Of a stretch of 64,000 bases of DNA, positions 63,202 through 64,000 are shown one piece after another (the stretch's first letter is position 1; the number at the start of each line of letters is the position of its first letter). Both the position numbers and the translations under genes were made by a program. The notes beneath the pieces were generated by a model. That model saw only the letters and a program-made list of their open reading frames with translations, made no database searches and was not told the DNA's origin. The DNA is from Leuconostoc miyukkimchii (lineage in GTDB: Bacteria > Bacillota > Bacilli > Lactobacillales > Lactobacillaceae): positions 115,936-179,935 of the forward strand of contig NZ_BPKY01000004.1 of assembly GCF_019656055.1 (NCBI RefSeq), read 5' to 3'.

Positions 63202-63561
63202 ATGTTTGCATATGGTATAACAGCTTTGGTAGCAATCGAAGCCATTGGAATTATGATTATTGAGATATTTGGTTCAACACCGCAACAAGCTAAAGCCTTT
63301 GAATTAGAAGAATCATTTGTTAAAATTCCGGAAACAAAGTCATTGTTGGGAAATCAGGGTATCTACAACGGATTGTTGGGTGCATTGATTTTTGCCACAA
63401 TATTCTTGTTAAATGGTCCACAACAGATATTAATGTTGCAATTGGAGATGTTGTTTGTTTTGATTGCAGCGATTTACGGTAGCTTAACAGCCACACGCAA
63501 AATAATTCTTGTACAAGGATTGCCAGCAGCAATCGCGTTAGTTGCACTATATCTTCATTAA
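63202..63561 (+). CDS. DUF1304 membrane protein
   Basis: This 119-residue protein has four hydrophobic segments. Family features are IEAIGIMIIEIFG at the N-terminus and LLGNQGIYNGLLGALIF (about 48-64). Members are often next to redox or MarR genes; function unknown. It starts directly at the end of the preceding reductase gene and is the last gene of the operon. Confidence 0.88.
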   Translation: MFAYGITALVAIEAIGIMIIEIFGSTPQQAKAFELEESFVKIPETKSLLGNQGIYNGLLGALIFATIFLLNGPQQILMLQLEMLFVLIAAIYGSLTATRKIILVQGLPAAIALVALYLH

Positions 63562-63572
63562 AATATAATCAT

Positions 63573-63606
63573 AAAGTAGTAGCATAATCTATGCTACTAC
63601 TTTTTT
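63573..63606 (+). terminator. Terminator of the MarR operon
   Basis: A perfect stem AAGTAGTAGCATA/TATGCTACTACTT followed by six T. Confidence 0.9.
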
Positions 63607-63756
63607 AATTGAAAATATTTAGATTGTGTCATTTTTATCACTATGTTATTACGAAATATATTTTTTATTTAAAACGTTTGACAATTAATGGTAGAATGTA
63701 TGATAGCTGAATTTAAAAAATTCTAGTCAAATTGAATAAATATGGGGATATATTTA

Positions 63757-64000
63757 ATGAAAGATCAAAAAACAATTACAAGAAAAAAATTGTATAAGTC
63801 TGGTAAAAGTTGGGTGGCCGCGGCTACAGCTTTGGCCGTTATGGGTGTAGCCAGTGCCACAACAGTAAGTGCTGATACAACCACAGTAAGTCAAACGGCA
63901 CAAGTGACTCAAAAAGTAGCGAATGCTGATAAACAAGTGCCAGGGACGGTTATTGTTAGCGACAAAAAGGAACCGGTTCCTAATGGAAATGTATCAAAAG
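63757..64000 (+). CDS. Start of a secreted KxYKxGKxW-type protein, probably a glucansucrase
   Basis: The visible first 81 residues open with the KxYKxGKxW signal motif (KKLYKSGKSWVAAATALAVMG, split, about 10-30). A hydrophobic core and a likely cleavage site after VSA (about residue 39) follow, then a low-complexity Thr/Val/Gln-rich variable region. It strongly resembles the N-termini of Leuconostoc dextransucrases and alternansucrase as I remember them; the enzyme would make alpha-glucan from sucrose outside the cell. No catalytic domain is in the window, so a different KxYKxGKxW surface protein cannot be excluded. A TTGACA lies at 63678 and GGGGA before the ATG. Confidence 0.8.
   Translation, partial: MKDQKTITRKKLYKSGKSWVAAATALAVMGVASATTVSADTTTVSQTAQVTQKVANADKQVPGTVIVSDKKEPVPNGNVSK

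Overview
The window reads as a low-GC lactic acid bacterium of the genus Leuconostoc. The 486-residue glucose-6-phosphate dehydrogenase is very close to the classical Leuconostoc mesenteroides enzyme as I remember it, but not identical. The window also carries a xylose/xyloside cluster, a bifunctional AdhE, a complete leuABCD operon, and the start of a secreted KxYKxGKxW-type protein that looks like a Leuconostoc glucansucrase. These fit a heterofermentative, dextran-forming plant or dairy coccus. The species is not settled.

Layout. 0-4.3 kb: end of an oligopeptide ABC transporter operon (oppF fragment, oppB, oppC, oppA). 4.3-13.9 kb: zwf, an MFS transporter, an NhaC-family transporter behind a T-box leader that reads as tyrosine-specific, a YeiH exporter with a divergent LysR regulator, a second LysR regulator divergent from a DMT exporter, and a MerR/carboxymuconolactone-decarboxylase-like pair. 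14.1-18.9 kb: an AgrC/AgrA-like two-component system divergent from a three-gene ABC exporter, with a possible 26-residue peptide gene between them. 19.1-20.9 kb: recQ. 21-30 kb: xyloside symporter, GH43 xylosidase, mutarotase, XylR, XylA and XylB, with matching XylR operators and cre sites in front of the two transcription units. 30-32.3 kb: tRNA-Ser(GCU) followed by a worn accessory patch of small hypothetical genes, one resembling the Cse60 family common in phages.

32.3-38.8 kb: an HTH/TPR regulator and sufC-sufD-sufS-sufU-sufB plus a MIP18-type gene, for Fe-S cluster assembly. 38.8-45.4 kb: leuABCD behind a leucine leader-peptide attenuator, followed by an MFS transporter and a YrdC-like gene. 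LeuC carries the Fe-S ligand cysteines, so the suf operon serves the operon next to it. 45.4-46.8 kb: a NiCoT-family nickel/cobalt transporter. 46.8-53 kb: ordinary chromosomal genes, including folT behind a tetrahydrofolate riboswitch. 53.1-56.2 kb: a 37-codon remnant of a short-chain dehydrogenase, then adhE with Rex-like and cre-like sites. 56.3-63.6 kb: a YhgE/Pip membrane protein, an Rrf2 regulator, a ROK kinase, and a MarR-led redox operon. 63.7 kb to the end: start of the putative glucansucrase.

The most interesting signal is a pair of related structured leader RNAs, one in front of the suf operon (32465-32575) and one in front of the NiCoT gene (45537-45648). They share a stem-loop with a conserved loop, a compensatory base-pair change, and a terminator that competes with an antiterminator pairing. 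I do not recognise them as a known riboswitch family. They may be a new metal- or Fe-S-related attenuation element.
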